Assembly (NCBI GenBank): GCA_964242215.1
Contig: CAXTCJ010000006.1
Span: 1-64,000, forward strand
Direction: 5' to 3'
Length of the DNA stretch: 64,000 nucleotides
From: LMUY01 sp964242215
Lineage (GTDB): Bacteria > Pseudomonadota > Alphaproteobacteria > Acetobacterales > Acetobacteraceae
The translations under genes and the position numbers were made by a program. Position 1 is the stretch's first letter; each line of letters opens with the position of its first letter. The notes beneath the pieces were generated by a model, which was not told the DNA's origin, searched no databases, and was given only the letters and a program-made list of their open reading frames with translations. Positions 1 through 8,850 of this stretch are shown piece by piece.

Positions 1-1258
1 CCGCCAACCGCGCCGCCTGGTCCACCACCCAGGCGAGGTCGCTGGCCGGGCGCCGGGCCAAGCGTCGCCCGATCGCCGCCACGTCCATGCCCGGCGCATG
101 CGGCCGCTCGTTCAGCAGGGCCTGCAGCATCGCCGCCGCCGCCTCCGCATCGGGATAGTCCATGGTGAACACCAGGTCGAACCGGCCGCGCCGCAGCAGT
201 GCACGGTCGATCGAGTCCAACCGGTTGGTGGTGCCGATCACGAGCAGCCGGCGTCGCGCGGCCGTCTCCACTTCCCGCAGCAGGGTGTTGACCTCCTCCA
301 CCCCCGGGCCGTGCTCGCCCTCCCGCTTGCGGCCGAGTGCGTCCAATTCCTCCAGCAGGATCACGCCGGGCGCCGCCGCTGCGGCCTGGGCGAAGGCTTG
401 GGCGAGCTGCCGCGGCGTTTCGTGCAGCCACTTGCTGCCGACCCCGGCGACCGAGATCTCGTGCAGCGTCCAACCGAGGAAAGCCGCCACCCGGGCCGCG
501 GCGAAGCTCTTGCCGCAGCCCGGGGGCCCGGCCAGCAGCACGCCGCCGGGCCACGACACGCCCAGCCGAGCGTAGTCGGCCGGCCGGTGCAGCACGTCCA
601 GCACCTGCTCCCGCAGCAGCGTTTCCAGCGCCGGCTGGCCGGGCAGCACGAACCCCTCCGGCGCACCCGCAGCGGACACGGACGCTGCGGGCATGTCCGC
701 CAACAGCTCGAGCGCGGCACGGGCGGTGGCAAAGTCCAAGCGGGGGTTGAGCTGCACCAGCCGGGCCGGCGACGCCGCCTCCACGCCGATCCCGCCCGAT
801 AACGCGGCGAGCAGGGTGGCGCGCCGGTCCTCACCAGGCGCGGTTTCTGCCGTCGCGAGGACTAGGTTAGTGCCGGGGAGGAACAAGGCGGATGACCAGC
901 CCGCGCCGGGTTGCCGCGCCGCCATCGCGAGCACTGCCCGCACCAGGGCCATGGCGCCGGCCTTGTCCACCGGCGGGCTTCGCACGGCCAATCCGCCCAC
1001 CGTGCAGGGGCGCGCATCGCGGGTGCAGGCGAGGCACAGGCAATCGTCCACCATGGCGAGCGGCCCCGCTGCGTCCGCCAACTGGTCGATCTCGCTCGCC
1101 CACCAGGCCGGTCCGGCATCGGGGCGCAACAGCAGCACCGTACCGCCATGCCCGGCGTCGCAGATTTGCCAGCCCGCGCCACCCTCCAGCCGTCGGCCGG
1201 ACAGGGCGCCGTTCGGCAGGGCGGTGCCGATCGGCAGCCAGGGGAACGCGCTGATCAC
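1..1258 (-). CDS. AAA+ ATPase (C-terminus beyond left edge)
   Basis: Partial gene reading leftwards off the window. It begins at a GTG at 1258 that overlaps the TGA of the upstream Hsp70 gene (GTGA), so the two are translationally coupled. The first ~200 residues are an unrecognised domain with a short Cys cluster (CLCLAC). Then comes one AAA+ module: Walker A GPPGCGKS (around residue 243), Walker B ILLEELDAL (around 298), sensor-1 IGTTN, and an arginine-finger-like RRGRFD. The order and spacing fit the CDC48/FtsH-like AAA group of remodelling ATPases. Its place in an operon with Hsp70 and a GrpE-like protein suggests protein remodelling or disaggregation; that role is inferred. The substrate is unknown. 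Confidence 0.85.
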   Translation of the reverse strand, partial: MISAFPWLPIGTALPNGALSGRRLEGGAGWQICDAGHGGTVLLLRPDAGPAWWASEIDQLADAAGPLAMVDDCLCLACTRDARPCTVGGLAVRSPPVDKAGAMALVRAVLAMAARQPGAGWSSALFLPGTNLVLATAETAPGEDRRATLLAALSGGIGVEAASPARLVQLNPRLDFATARAALELLADMPAASVSAAGAPEGFVLPGQPALETLLREQVLDVLHRPADYARLGVSWPGGVLLAGPPGCGKSFAAARVAAFLGWTLHEISVAGVGSKWLHETPRQLAQAFAQAAAAAPGVILLEELDALGRKREGEHGPGVEEVNTLLREVETAARRRLLVIGTTNRLDSIDRALLRRGRFDLVFTMDYPDAEAAAAMLQALLNERPHAPGMDVAAIGRRLARRPASDLAWVVDQAARLA

Positions 1259-3786
1259 TCCCGCAGCACGTCCGCGGGGGCAGACACATCCTCGCGCCGG
1301 CCCGAGGCGATCTTGTTGTTCCACATCGACCGTAGGCTGTCGCGCAGCCCCTCCATGTCGCCCGCGGCGAGCTGCCGGTCGCCTGCCTCGAGTTCGGTAT
1401 CGAAGCGGTCCTTGTCGCGCATCAGGTGGCGCTCGACCCGAACCCAGCGCCAGTACATCGCGCAGAAGCTGGGCAGGCGAAGCCCTTCGCCCCAGTACAG
1501 CGCATTGATCTCGCGGATCAGGCTGTCGGCCACGGTGAAGCCGTCGGCAGTGCCGCCCTCCAGCTCGGCCCGCACGCTGCTGGCGAGCTGGTCCGCACGG
1601 GCCGCCGCGGCCGCCGGAGCGGCGGGGCGAACGTCGCGGTCGAAGAAACGAAGCTGTGAGTTCAGCTCCCGCCGCAGCAGCGCCACGCGCACCTCCGGGC
1701 GGCTGCACAGCGCGGCGACCGCTTGGCGGACCAGCCGCGCTTCCTCCGCCGCACCGCGCCGTGCATCCGGCTCCGCCGTGCCCTCGGTGGCCCGGCGCGC
1801 CGCATCCAGCCGGGCCCGCAGCGCCGGGATGGTGGTGCGGGCGGCCAGCGGCAGCATGCTCGCCGCCTCGTCTAGCTCCTCCTCCGCACCATCGAGCATG
1901 ACGGAGGCCAGCTTCGCGCCATCCTCGCCCTCGAACGAGTGCAGCCCGGCCTGCCAGTCGTAGAAATTTGCCTCGTCGAAGGTCTGGCCGAGATCGGGAA
2001 TCTCCACCTCCGCCTCGATGGTCTGGCCCTCGTTCATCGCCCAGTGCACGACCAGTTCGGTGCCGCGACGGACGGAGAGGCCCTCCGGCAGGTCGGTGCC
2101 ACGGATGCGGAACTCGCCGATCGCAAGGTTCAGCGCCGGGTCGAGCACGGCGGGGTCGCTGACCTGGAACAGCTCCAGCCGCAGCACCCCGCGACCACCG
2201 GCGCGCAGCAACTGGGCGGCGCGGAAGCGCGCAATGCCGGTCTGCGGCAACAGCGCGCCCTTTTCCACCACCGGCGCGATCGTGTTGCGCCCGGCATCGT
2301 CCTGCACTTTCAGGCCAATGGTCTGGGTGGCCGGGATCCCGGCACTCGCCGCCGGGGCGCGTTCGATGGTCCATTCCTGCCCGGCGCTGGGCACAGGGCG
2401 GCCCGCCGGGTCGAACACCACGGCGCGGAACTGGTTGGCGCCCATGTCGGGCAGCGGCAGTTGCAGTTCGGCCGGGCTGTCGAGCCCCACGCGCCCGCTG
2501 CTCCAGCCGAGCGCGCTCTCCACCTGCACCTGGATGCCGTCCGGCCCGGCGCGGCGGGTAATGCGCAGCTTGGCGGTGGCTCCGGCGGTGCGCGCGTCGT
2601 AGTCGTAGCCGATCGCGACCTCCCCGCTCGTGCCCTCGGCGGCGGCGCGGCGGGGCTTGGGGGCGCTCACCACGCCGGACCAGTCGCGGCTGTCGCTGTA
2701 GATCGCCGCCCCCACGGCCACCGCGGTCATCGGGTCGACCCGGCTCGGATCCTCGATCGGTACGCCGAGGGCCGCGGCCATCCGTGCCCGCAACAGCGGC
2801 ATCTTGGTCGGCCCGCCGATCAGCACCACGCGACTGATATCGCTCAGCCCATAGCCCGCACGCTCGACGATGGCGCGCGAGAGCTCGGCGGTGCGGGTGA
2901 CGATCGGCTCGATCATCGCCTCCAGCCGGGCCCGGGTCAGCGGCGCGTCCAGGTAGATCGGCTCGCCCCGCTCATCCTCCAGCCGGACCAGGTCGTCCGA
3001 CGCGCTGACCGAGGTCTCGGTGCGGCTCGACAGCTCCACCTTGGCCCGCTCCGCCGCCAACCGCGCCACCCGCGCCAGCCGATCGTAGCGCCGGTCGGAG
3101 CCGAAGCCGTCCGGCAGCTGGAAGGTCTGCCGCAGCCAGGGATGCACCACCTCCTGCAGGATCAGCCGATCGATGTCGCGCCCGCCGAGCATGTTGACGC
3201 CCTCGTGCGCCACCACGTTGACGGTGCCGGCGGCCGCCTGCACCAGGGCCAGGTCGAAGGTGCCGCCGCCCAGATCATAGATCAGGAACTGGCCGCTGCG
3301 CTCGCTGGAGGCGGCCATTGCCGCCATCGCCGCCGCCACTGGCTCCTGCAGCAGCGCGACCCGGTCCAGCCCGGCCTCGCTCGCCGCGGCCAGCGTCGCC
3401 TCGCTCTGCAGCTGATTGAAGGCGGCGGGGATGGTGACCACGGCCCCGTCCACCGTCGTCTCGCCGGCCTCCACCAGGGCGTAGCCGACCAGGGTGCGGA
3501 GCAGTTCGGCGCTGCAGGCCTGTGGTGACATCTCCTGCCCGGAGGCGGCGAAGCGCAGGGGGGTGGCCGTACCCATCATCCGCTTGAAGCCCTGGGCCAC
3601 GTTTTCGGGCGAAAGGATCGCCTGGTCGTATGCGCGCACCCCCACCGTGCGGTTGCCGCGCCGGTCGATGTGGATGACGGAGGGCATGATCTCGGTGCCT
3701 TCCGGGGTGCGATACAGATGCGGCCGGCCGTCGCGGTAGCCGGCGACGGAGCTGTTGGAGGTGCCGAGGTCGATCCCGAGTTGCAC
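1255..3786 (-). CDS. Hsp70/DnaK-family chaperone with long divergent C-terminus
   Basis: An 843-residue Hsp70-family protein. The N-terminal ATPase half has the phosphate-1 loop GIDLGTSNS at residue 4, phosphate-2 YDLGGGTFDLAL, and the adenosine motif VVLIGGPTKMP. The rest (about 385-843) is much longer than in DnaK (about 640 residues in all). It carries a beta-rich substrate-domain-like stretch, then a long Ala/Arg/Glu-rich, probably helical tail, with no EEVD-type end. It lies 2 bp downstream of the GrpE-like gene and overlaps the AAA+ gene. It is not the housekeeping dnaK: there is no classical dnaJ beside it and the tail is atypical. It most resembles the specialised Hsp70 proteins found in bacterial accessory operons. 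Confidence 0.92.
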   Translation of the reverse strand: MQLGIDLGTSNSSVAGYRDGRPHLYRTPEGTEIMPSVIHIDRRGNRTVGVRAYDQAILSPENVAQGFKRMMGTATPLRFAASGQEMSPQACSAELLRTLVGYALVEAGETTVDGAVVTIPAAFNQLQSEATLAAASEAGLDRVALLQEPVAAAMAAMAASSERSGQFLIYDLGGGTFDLALVQAAAGTVNVVAHEGVNMLGGRDIDRLILQEVVHPWLRQTFQLPDGFGSDRRYDRLARVARLAAERAKVELSSRTETSVSASDDLVRLEDERGEPIYLDAPLTRARLEAMIEPIVTRTAELSRAIVERAGYGLSDISRVVLIGGPTKMPLLRARMAAALGVPIEDPSRVDPMTAVAVGAAIYSDSRDWSGVVSAPKPRRAAAEGTSGEVAIGYDYDARTAGATAKLRITRRAGPDGIQVQVESALGWSSGRVGLDSPAELQLPLPDMGANQFRAVVFDPAGRPVPSAGQEWTIERAPAASAGIPATQTIGLKVQDDAGRNTIAPVVEKGALLPQTGIARFRAAQLLRAGGRGVLRLELFQVSDPAVLDPALNLAIGEFRIRGTDLPEGLSVRRGTELVVHWAMNEGQTIEAEVEIPDLGQTFDEANFYDWQAGLHSFEGEDGAKLASVMLDGAEEELDEAASMLPLAARTTIPALRARLDAARRATEGTAEPDARRGAAEEARLVRQAVAALCSRPEVRVALLRRELNSQLRFFDRDVRPAAPAAAAARADQLASSVRAELEGGTADGFTVADSLIREINALYWGEGLRLPSFCAMYWRWVRVERHLMRDKDRFDTELEAGDRQLAAGDMEGLRDSLRSMWNNKIASGRREDVSAPADVLRE

Positions 3787-3788
3787 GC

Positions 3789-4154
3789 TCAGCCCCCGCC
3801 GGCCCGGCGCAGCACGACCTTGCCGCGCTGCAGGATGCGGCCGTGCTCCAGGACGGTCGGCTCGATCGTGTCCGCCACTTCCAGTCCTTCCTCAGTCTCG
3901 AAATCCTCCGGGTTCACCGGCTCGGCGGGCAGGCCCGGCGAGTAGGGCTGCCCCGTGTGGTCCGCCAGCCGTAGCCCAGACGCCTCCAGCGCCGCCTCGA
4001 TGCGGCGGGCGGCATAGGCGGCCTGGGCCCGCTCGCGGTCCAGCCGGGCCGGCGCCGCCTCGGCTGCCAGGCGGAGCAGGCGGCGGTTGGTCTTCCACCA
4101 CTCGGCGGCGAGCAGCACCAGCGTAGCGCGCGGCACGGTGGCATCCGCGCTCAC
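3789..4154 (-). CDS. Small GrpE-like protein, putative Hsp70 nucleotide-exchange factor
   Basis: A 121-residue protein. The N-terminal part (about 8-60) is Ala/Arg-rich and predicted helical. The C-terminal part (about 60-118) reads like the beta-wing of GrpE: 'Gly-Leu-x-Val-Ala-Asp-Thr-Ile-Glu-Pro' followed by 'His-Gly-Arg-Ile-Leu-Gln-Arg-Gly-Lys-Val-Val', matching the family pattern of a turn, then NGR.LRPA.V.V. The gene sits between the membrane protein (overlap of its stop with the next start, 4151-4154) and the Hsp70, the expected place for a cognate exchange factor. It is shorter than GrpE (about 190 residues) because the long dimerising helix is reduced. The assignment rests on motif resemblance plus context. 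Confidence 0.65.
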   Translation of the reverse strand: MSADATVPRATLVLLAAEWWKTNRRLLRLAAEAAPARLDRERAQAAYAARRIEAALEASGLRLADHTGQPYSPGLPAEPVNPEDFETEEGLEVADTIEPTVLEHGRILQRGKVVLRRAGGG

Positions 4155-6130
4155 GGCGGCGAGGCTCCCAGCATGGCTTCTCCTTCGGTCCGCAAGCGAT
4201 CGCGGTTGGATTCAACATCTGCCCGCACGGCATCCTCGTCCAGACGGCGTGCGGTCTTGCCTTCGCAACGCTTGGAAAGCTGGGCCGACAGCACGTCCAG
4301 CCCAAGCTGGTCCTGGGGGCTGGCCGCGACAGAGGCGGCATAGATGCGCACGGTGTTGGACAGGCACCACCGCAGCTCCGCTAGGCCGAGCCTGGGCGCG
4401 GCTAAGTCTGGCGCGTGCTCGCCGGGGCGCACGGGAAAGGCGAAGGCTCGCAATGGCGGCGAGACCAGCAGCGCCGGCGCCGCCAGTGAGATGGGTGCAT
4501 GCTGTCGATAGGGAGCGGTCGCTGCGTAGTCCGCGTCCAACTCGCCGACCCCGGCGGCGAGCCCGCCGATCACCACGGCCACCGAAGCGGTCAACCACGT
4601 GAACCGGCTCCGCCGCCGCATGGCGGTGCGGTGCGCTTCCAGCTTACGTCGCTCCGCCGGGTCGTCGACCACCAGCAGCGCGCGATTGATCGCGGCGGTC
4701 ACGCGCCAGCGCCGCAGCGGTGCCAGCCACCAGGGCAGCCACTGCTTGCGGGTGCGGCGAGCATAGACCTGCAAGGCGGCTGCCGCCTGGTGCGCGCGTG
4801 ACCCGGCGCGGAGCCGAGCCGCGAGTTCGGAGTGGCCGTCCGCTTCGGCCCGGCTGATCAGACCGGCGAACAGGGCCGCCGCTGCCGCCGCACCCCCGGG
4901 ACGGTTCGGTATGTCCAGCAGACCGGCCAGCGGCACGACCGCGTCCCAGGCCGCTTCGGAGACCAGGCTGGCCGATGCCGCGGCGTCGAACGCGGCCCAG
5001 AGCGCGCCGGCATCCTTGCGCGCCGCCGGGCCGAACGGGCGGGTGGCCAGCCCGGCCCGGAGCACGGCGGGGTCGGCGGACAGTCGCGCCACCAGATCGG
5101 TCAATCGCGTCAAATGGGGGGCTAGCGACTGTGCTTCGCTCAACGCGGCGATGCTGTGCACATCCCGCTGCAGGACGGCGGCCTCGCCTGGAAGATCGTC
5201 GAAAAGGGCTGCCAGCAAGCGGGCTGCCGGAAGCGCTATCGTGTTCTGGCCGGACTGTGCGACGTTTCGGATGGCCGCTCGCCAGGGTGCGATGGCACGT
5301 ATCGTTGGCGGGTGGTCCAGTGCGGCGCGGGCATCCACCAAGCGCTGCGGCCGGCTCAATGCGGCCCAGCTTCGGAAAGCGTCCTCAAGCGCCCGCAGGG
5401 TGTCTGCGTCCGGACGGGCCTGCCAGGCCGAGACGGCGGCGCTTGCGTCGGCCTGCAACCCCGCCAGGGCGGACGCGGTGCGCCGGGTCCACGCAGCGGA
5501 CGCGCGGCGCAGGATCGCGGAGGGCCGGGCCGGGCCGCGCTCCAGCAGTCCGGTCAGCCGGCCGGCCGGGTCGGTTCCGGCCATGCATGTTGTGACCAGG
5601 GCGGCGGCGTGCGCGTCTGTGAGGGCCTCGATCTCCGCGGCCAACGCCGCGGGTTGGCAGGGGGGCATGCCGGCGACGGCACGATCGGCGTCGATCGCCG
5701 TGACCAAAGCCTCGTCGGCGCCCGCCGGCATGGCGTAGGCCAGGTCCGCCACATCGTCCGCGGTCGCCTGTTCGGCCGCGCAGAAATGCGCCCGTAGATT
5801 GGCCGCAGCCAAGGGAGGCAGTCCGACCGGGTCTACACGCCGCCCGGCACGCAACGCCGCAAGGATTTCGGGCGCCGCATCGGACGCGCCGGGCAGGAAC
5901 GAGGCCTCCGCCGCCAACCGGGTGCGCGGCACAGACAGCGCTCGCGCCGCAGCCGCTGCCTCCGGCGTGTTTGCGAGATCGAATAGCTCGGCGACCGGAG
6001 TGCGCGGCGTGGCGTCGAGCATGGCAAACGGATTACTCAGCAATCCCACGCGGGGGATGGCGCCTGCGTTCGGCTCAGTCAGCTTGGCTGCTCCTGCCGT
6101 GTCTGGCGGGATGGCTACCACCGATTGCAC
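4151..6130 (-). CDS. Hsp70-operon membrane protein with N-terminal 'NPF' segment
   Basis: A 659-residue protein of no named family. Near residue 32 it has 'Ser-Asn-Pro-Phe-Ala-Met-Leu-Asp-Ala-Thr-Pro-Arg', then a helical stretch ending 'Arg-Leu-Ala-Ala-Glu-Ala-Ser-Phe-Leu-Pro-Gly'. This resembles J-like 'NPFxxLG' N-termini that I recall from proteins encoded beside bacterial Hsp70 homologues, but there is no HPD tripeptide. A long Ala-rich helical region follows to about 480, then a basic stretch and one membrane segment (about 530-550). The ~100-residue C-terminal domain has two Cys in the pattern WCL...RCEGK and charged helices. It is the first gene of the operon. The GTG start at 6130 lacks a clear ribosome site, so the true start could be slightly downstream. 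Confidence 0.7.
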   Translation of the reverse strand: MQSVVAIPPDTAGAAKLTEPNAGAIPRVGLLSNPFAMLDATPRTPVAELFDLANTPEAAAAARALSVPRTRLAAEASFLPGASDAAPEILAALRAGRRVDPVGLPPLAAANLRAHFCAAEQATADDVADLAYAMPAGADEALVTAIDADRAVAGMPPCQPAALAAEIEALTDAHAAALVTTCMAGTDPAGRLTGLLERGPARPSAILRRASAAWTRRTASALAGLQADASAAVSAWQARPDADTLRALEDAFRSWAALSRPQRLVDARAALDHPPTIRAIAPWRAAIRNVAQSGQNTIALPAARLLAALFDDLPGEAAVLQRDVHSIAALSEAQSLAPHLTRLTDLVARLSADPAVLRAGLATRPFGPAARKDAGALWAAFDAAASASLVSEAAWDAVVPLAGLLDIPNRPGGAAAAAALFAGLISRAEADGHSELAARLRAGSRAHQAAAALQVYARRTRKQWLPWWLAPLRRWRVTAAINRALLVVDDPAERRKLEAHRTAMRRRSRFTWLTASVAVVIGGLAAGVGELDADYAATAPYRQHAPISLAAPALLVSPPLRAFAFPVRPGEHAPDLAAPRLGLAELRWCLSNTVRIYAASVAASPQDQLGLDVLSAQLSKRCEGKTARRLDEDAVRADVESNRDRLRTEGEAMLGASPP

Positions 6131-6283
6131 TACCGCGGGGCGGAACGGCTCGATTGGCGACGTCCCTCCAGATCACGGTGGGCGCACCGTTGCGCTCGGG
6201 CGACATCTTATCATGCGATCCGGAGCTTGCCAGGTGGGCAGCCTGATGCCCTCTGCCAGCGATGAGCTTCGATATTGAAGGGC

Positions 6284-7315
6284 TCAGAGTTCCGACTTGA
6301 GGATCTGGGCGATGAGCGCGATCTCGTCGTACATGCGCCACTCCCGGATGATCTTGCCGCGACGGAATTCGAAATGCGAGGAGCCAAGGATCGCAACCGG
6401 AGCCTGGTTGACCGGACCATAGGCCGGCACGCCACAGTATGTTCCGCGCAGCAGCCAGATGGCCGCGACCCGCAGACCGAGGTCCGGCGACCAATGCGTC
6501 GAGAAGTCGCGGATGCTCACGCGTCCATCAGGAACAACGGCCAACAGGTCGATCAGCTCGTTCTGGTAGTGAGAGATCCCCATCGCACGGCGCAAACGCA
6601 CCGATTGGACCGCGATCGTGTCGGCGCAATAGTTTGGCACCTCGTCCATGAAGCGGCCGTTCCACACGCGCTCGAACATTTCGGCGACCATGCGGCATTC
6701 GTCGTCGTGCCGGGTCGGGCGCTCGCCGGACATGCCGAAACGCACCGGATCGGGGTACTCACCTGCAAACGCACCACTCGCTGTGGTCTGCATCTCGTGG
6801 CCCAGCACGGGTGAGCTCTTGGCCAATTGGCCGGCGATGACGAAGGGATCGAGGCCCAGATCCTGCAGCACCGCGAACTCGTCGCGCATCACCCATTCCT
6901 CCACCACCTTGCCGCCTCGAACGAGGCAATGCGCGGTGCCGCGGTTCACCCACTGCTTTCCGGTGGGTGGGCCATAGGTCCAGTAGCCGTTATGCGTGGC
7001 GTTGTTCAGCACGCGATGGCTGCTGATGAATCCGTCGGTGCCCCGCTGCTCCCACACAACGTCATCATGCCCGCCGCCACGATTGTGGAACGCGGACATG
7101 CGCTGGATGGAGTTTCGCATGACGTGGTCGAACCCGTACGTTTCGCCATAAGCGGTATGCACCTTCACCTCCGGCGCATAGTGATCGCGCAGATGGCCCA
7201 AGCCGCGGGTGATCCAGATCTTGTCAGTCCAACTGGTGATGTAGTCCCGCGGGTCCGCGTAGGGCGCGTAGGTTGCAGGGTCGATCCCGTCGAGTTGATC
7301 TGCGCGTGTCGTCAT
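6284..7315 (-). CDS. Tandem SnoaL/NTF2-like protein A
   Basis: A 343-residue protein made of two fused SnoaL/NTF2-like alpha+beta-barrel domains (about 20-165 and 200-343). Each half ends with the same signature: VVEEWVMRDE in the first, IIREWRMYDE in the second. Other marks are 'KIWITRG...DHYAP' and 'ISSHR' in the first half. Two relatives lie nearby (13676-14776 and 18864-19838). SnoaL-fold proteins bind small hydrophobic or polyol-like ligands as isomerases, hydratases or cyclases; the reaction here is unknown. The ATG at 7315 is chosen because GGGA precedes it; an upstream in-frame ATG at 7432 would add a poor, Arg/His-rich tail. It is divergent from the oxidase gene at 7464. Confidence 0.82.
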   Translation of the reverse strand: MTTRADQLDGIDPATYAPYADPRDYITSWTDKIWITRGLGHLRDHYAPEVKVHTAYGETYGFDHVMRNSIQRMSAFHNRGGGHDDVVWEQRGTDGFISSHRVLNNATHNGYWTYGPPTGKQWVNRGTAHCLVRGGKVVEEWVMRDEFAVLQDLGLDPFVIAGQLAKSSPVLGHEMQTTASGAFAGEYPDPVRFGMSGERPTRHDDECRMVAEMFERVWNGRFMDEVPNYCADTIAVQSVRLRRAMGISHYQNELIDLLAVVPDGRVSIRDFSTHWSPDLGLRVAAIWLLRGTYCGVPAYGPVNQAPVAILGSSHFEFRRGKIIREWRMYDEIALIAQILKSEL

Positions 7316-7369
7316 GCTGGCATCCCGAGTCGTTAGTGAACCGTGGGTCTGGTGCTCGTGCGACTTATG

Positions 7370-7402
7370 TCTGATGTCAGAACGGCACAAGTAATCATGT
7401 GC
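7370..7402. promoter_or_regulatory. Inverted repeats between divergent genes
   Basis: The 148-bp divergent spacer between SnoaL protein A and the oxidase holds two inverted repeats: TCTGATGTCAGA (7370-7381; 5-bp arms, 2-bp centre) and GCACAAGTAATCATGTGC (7385-7402; 5-bp arms GCACA/TGTGC). They are candidate operators, possibly for the AraC-type or LacI-type regulator encoded nearby. They do not match the 14-bp palindrome found elsewhere in the locus. Confidence 0.35.
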
Positions 7403-7463
7403 TGTTTGCTGCACTGCAGCCGGCGGTAACAAGGGGATGGCGGGCTAGTCGCCAGGGTGCAGC

Positions 7464-8657
7464 ATGGCCGAAGTGGCAGACGTTGTGGTGGTAGGGCTGG
7501 GTGCGGTCGGAAGCGCTGTACTGCATCGCCTCGCGCGGTCCGGCGTGAAGGCGGTGGGGATCGATCGCTACCGGCCGCCCCATGCATTCGGTTCGACTCA
7601 CGGCGAGAGCCGCATCACCCGCCTCGCGGTCGGGGAAGGCAGCGCCTACGCGCCGCTCGTTCGCCGCTCGCATGAGATATGGCGGGAGTTGGAGGCCGAA
7701 ACCGGGGAGTCGCTGTTCCTGCAAACCGGTGGCCTCATCCTCGGTCCGCGATCGGGTGCGGCCAACCATCACGGCCAGGACGATTTCGTCCGCCGCACCA
7801 TCCGGGTGGCGACGGACGCTGCCATCCCGCACGAGGTCCTGGATGCAGCGGGCATAAGCGCACGCTTTCCCCAATTCACACTGACCGGTGACGAGCTGGG
7901 TGTTTACGAACCCAGCGCAGGCGTGGTTTTCCCCGAGCGCGCCGTCGCGGTGCAGCTGAGTTTGGCGGAACGGTTCGGTGCAACCCTGCACCTGGACGAG
8001 CCCGTCACCGGCATGCAGACCGCCGGCGGGGGCGTGAGCGTCGTCACGAACCGGCGGACCATCCATGCAGGGCGGGTGGTGCTCTGCGCCGGGCCCTGGT
8101 TGCCTGGTTTGGCGGGCGGACGGTTGGCGGACTTGGCGAGGGTGCACCGACAGACGCTGCACTGGTTCGGTGTGCAGGACCCGGCTGCGTTTGTCCCGGG
8201 ACGCTTCCCGGTGTTCATCTGGATGCACGGGGACCACGAGGAAGATTATTTCTATGGCTTCCCCATCCTGCCGGGGTCCTCGATGGTCAAGGTGGCCAGC
8301 GAGCGTTACGGCGCGCCGATCGACCCGGACCGCGTGGATCGGACTGTGACCCCACTGGAATCCGCCGAAATGTTCCGGCGCCACGTCGCGGGGCGGCTGG
8401 CCGGTGTGCTGCCGGACTGCGGCAGGGCGGCCGCTTGCCTCTATACCGTGACCCCGGACGCAGGATTCATCGTCGATGCCTTGCCGGATCGCCCCGGCGT
8501 GCTGGCCGCCTCTGCTTGCTCGGGCCATGGCTTCAAACATTCAGCCGCAATCGGCGAGACGCTCGCCCGACGTGTGATCGCCAGTTCTCCGCTCGACGAC
8601 GACAGCGCCTTCGCACTGAACCGTTACGACGCCGCTACGCCGGTGGACGTCCATTGA
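7464..8657 (+). CDS. FAD-dependent oxidase, SolA/monomeric sarcosine oxidase family
   Basis: A 397-residue flavoenzyme of the DAO/MSOX family (usual length 370-400). The N-terminal dinucleotide motif is VVVVGLGAVGSA (about 7-18), followed by an Arg-containing GSTHGESRITR motif typical of N-methyl-L-tryptophan and sarcosine oxidases. Cys325 in 'Ala-Cys-Leu-Tyr-Thr-Val-Thr-Pro-Asp' corresponds to the Cys that binds FAD covalently in monomeric sarcosine oxidase. The C-terminal CSGHGFKHS motif is intact. It would oxidise a secondary or primary amine, making H2O2. In this sugar-type locus the substrate may be an N-substituted amino compound or amino sugar; that is inference. It is divergent from SnoaL protein A. 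Confidence 0.85.
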   Translation: MAEVADVVVVGLGAVGSAVLHRLARSGVKAVGIDRYRPPHAFGSTHGESRITRLAVGEGSAYAPLVRRSHEIWRELEAETGESLFLQTGGLILGPRSGAANHHGQDDFVRRTIRVATDAAIPHEVLDAAGISARFPQFTLTGDELGVYEPSAGVVFPERAVAVQLSLAERFGATLHLDEPVTGMQTAGGGVSVVTNRRTIHAGRVVLCAGPWLPGLAGGRLADLARVHRQTLHWFGVQDPAAFVPGRFPVFIWMHGDHEEDYFYGFPILPGSSMVKVASERYGAPIDPDRVDRTVTPLESAEMFRRHVAGRLAGVLPDCGRAAACLYTVTPDAGFIVDALPDRPGVLAASACSGHGFKHSAAIGETLARRVIASSPLDDDSAFALNRYDAATPVDVH

Positions 8658-8850
8658 TATCGGTTCGGCCATGGCGGTTAGCGACGCGCAGCCAGCCAAG
8701 GATGAGAACTGGATTCTGGCTGAGATCGCAAAAAAGTATCATTGGTGCGCTGCAAACTGTGTGGCGTCGTTCTTAGAGTCGCTTTACGTGTGATTTTGAT
8801 AAGAACCGGACCAGCAAACAACGCTGGCCGGCCCTGGATTCGGGAGGACC

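Noticed and set aside
1255..3786. Housekeeping dnaK
   Set aside because: The C-terminal half is far longer and unlike DnaK, there is no EEVD-like end, and no classical dnaJ follows.
8671..8793. Possible 40-residue reading frame between the oxidase and AraC genes
   Set aside because: It has an ATG and a plausible composition, but no clear ribosome site and no known family; the spacer is more simply a promoter region.
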